This document shows positions 34,300 to 34,577 of a stretch of 34,577 bases of DNA, piece by piece. The notes under the pieces are model-generated. The model made no database searches. It saw nothing but the letters and a program-made list of their open reading frames with translations, and was not told the origin of the DNA. Source of the stretch: Bacteroidota bacterium (GTDB lineage: Bacteria > Bacteroidota > Bacteroidia > UKL13-3); NCBI GenBank assembly GCA_947491825.1, contig CANLLM010000019.1:1-34577 (forward strand), given 5' to 3'. The position numbers and the translations under genes are program-made. Within the stretch, counting starts at the first letter, position 1. Each line of letters opens with the position of its first letter.

Positions 34300-34577
34300 A
34301 TGAACAGAAGAACCGCAGTCCTACTTTTTTTATCCTTTTTATTAACAGTAAATATTTTTGCTCAAACACATCGCTCCTACACCTCTAGCGAAATTTTATT
34401 GCAGCTTAAGAAACTTAACACCGTTGGAGCAGTGTTATACATTGCTGCTCACCCTGATGATGAAAACACGAGATTAATTGCCTATTTGGCAAACGAAAAA
34501 TGTTTGCGCACTGGTTATTTAAGCCTAACCAGAGGGGATGGCGGACAAAACTTAATTGGCCCCGAGCAAGGTATTGA
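34300..34577 (+). CDS. PIG-L family deacetylase, 3' end outside window
   Basis: 92 residues visible and open at the edge. It begins with a signal peptide (MNRRTAVLLFLSFLLTVNIFAQ), so it should be periplasmic or secreted. The zinc-binding motif IAAHPDDENTR is the PIG-L/LmbE signature; LSLTRGDGGQNL follows, as in the Bacteroidota branch. These enzymes remove N-acetyl groups from sugars or related amides. Substrate unknown; the rest of the gene is needed to see the second His. Confidence 0.92.
   Translation, partial: MNRRTAVLLFLSFLLTVNIFAQTHRSYTSSEILLQLKKLNTVGAVLYIAAHPDDENTRLIAYLANEKCLRTGYLSLTRGDGGQNLIGPEQGI

Overview
The window looks like an ordinary chromosomal segment of a Bacteroidota bacterium. 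It is AT-rich by eye (roughly 35-40% GC). Its gene content is typical of that phylum: GSCFA and DUF2911 proteins, a BatA-type N-terminal domain protein, a PD40/OmpA fusion, an ExbB-ExbD-TonB set with a Gly-rich TonB linker, a fused PIN-PhoH ATPase, an L-2-hydroxyglutarate oxidase, and several TlpA-like thioredoxins. Ribosome binding sites are weak, and the one convincing promoter has the phylum's TTG-N19-TAnnTTG form. I see no phage, insertion sequence, CRISPR array, rRNA or tRNA. The lower taxonomic rank cannot be decided from this sequence.

Layout. 1-1094 (-) is the N-terminal part of an unusually long D-Ala-D-Ala ligase. It is divergent from a TlpA-like thioredoxin (1254-1751), with a perfect 22-bp palindrome between them. 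A strong bidirectional terminator (1771-1804) separates this from the leftward grpE-dnaJ chaperone pair, a thioredoxin-fold protein without CxxC, murA and a low-molecular-weight tyrosine phosphatase. Rightward genes follow: a lipoprotein and PriA (TTG start). A small-gene zone holds a doubtful ORF, a conserved Bacteroidota protein and a cold shock protein with promoter and terminator. Then come a FUSC-type membrane protein, an alpha-solenoid protein, a DUF2911 protein and a PD40-OmpA protein.

15760-19046 (-) carries an aldose-1-epimerase-like protein, a BatA/vWA membrane protein and a thioredoxin-like [2Fe-2S] ferredoxin. TerC and LipB (+) face a GSCFA protein (-). Upstream of GSCFA lies a 500-bp non-coding spacer full of small hairpins and a 44-bp direct repeat. 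PIN-PhoH and a P-type cation ATPase (+) converge on exbB-exbD-tonB (-), followed by another TlpA-like protein, a YihY/BrkB membrane protein, and the coupled thioesterase-lhgO pair (all -). The right end has an orphan secreted protein (+), an alpha/beta hydrolase (-), a minimal MscS-like protein (+) and the start of a PIG-L deacetylase (+).

Functionally this is housekeeping: cell wall synthesis (Ddl, MurA), protein folding (GrpE, DnaJ), replication restart (PriA), lipoylation (LipB), energised outer membrane uptake (ExbB/D/TonB), envelope proteins and redox proteins. I did not find a convincing new multi-gene system. The best leads are local: a DnaJ that has lost exactly one of its two zinc sites, a TlpA-like protein with Ser-Leu-Ala-Ser in place of CxxC, MurA with Asp at the fosfomycin-target cysteine, the hairpin-rich repeat spacer at 21578-21856, the palindrome at 1164-1185, and a possible relic of an RsmI-like gene after the phosphatase.
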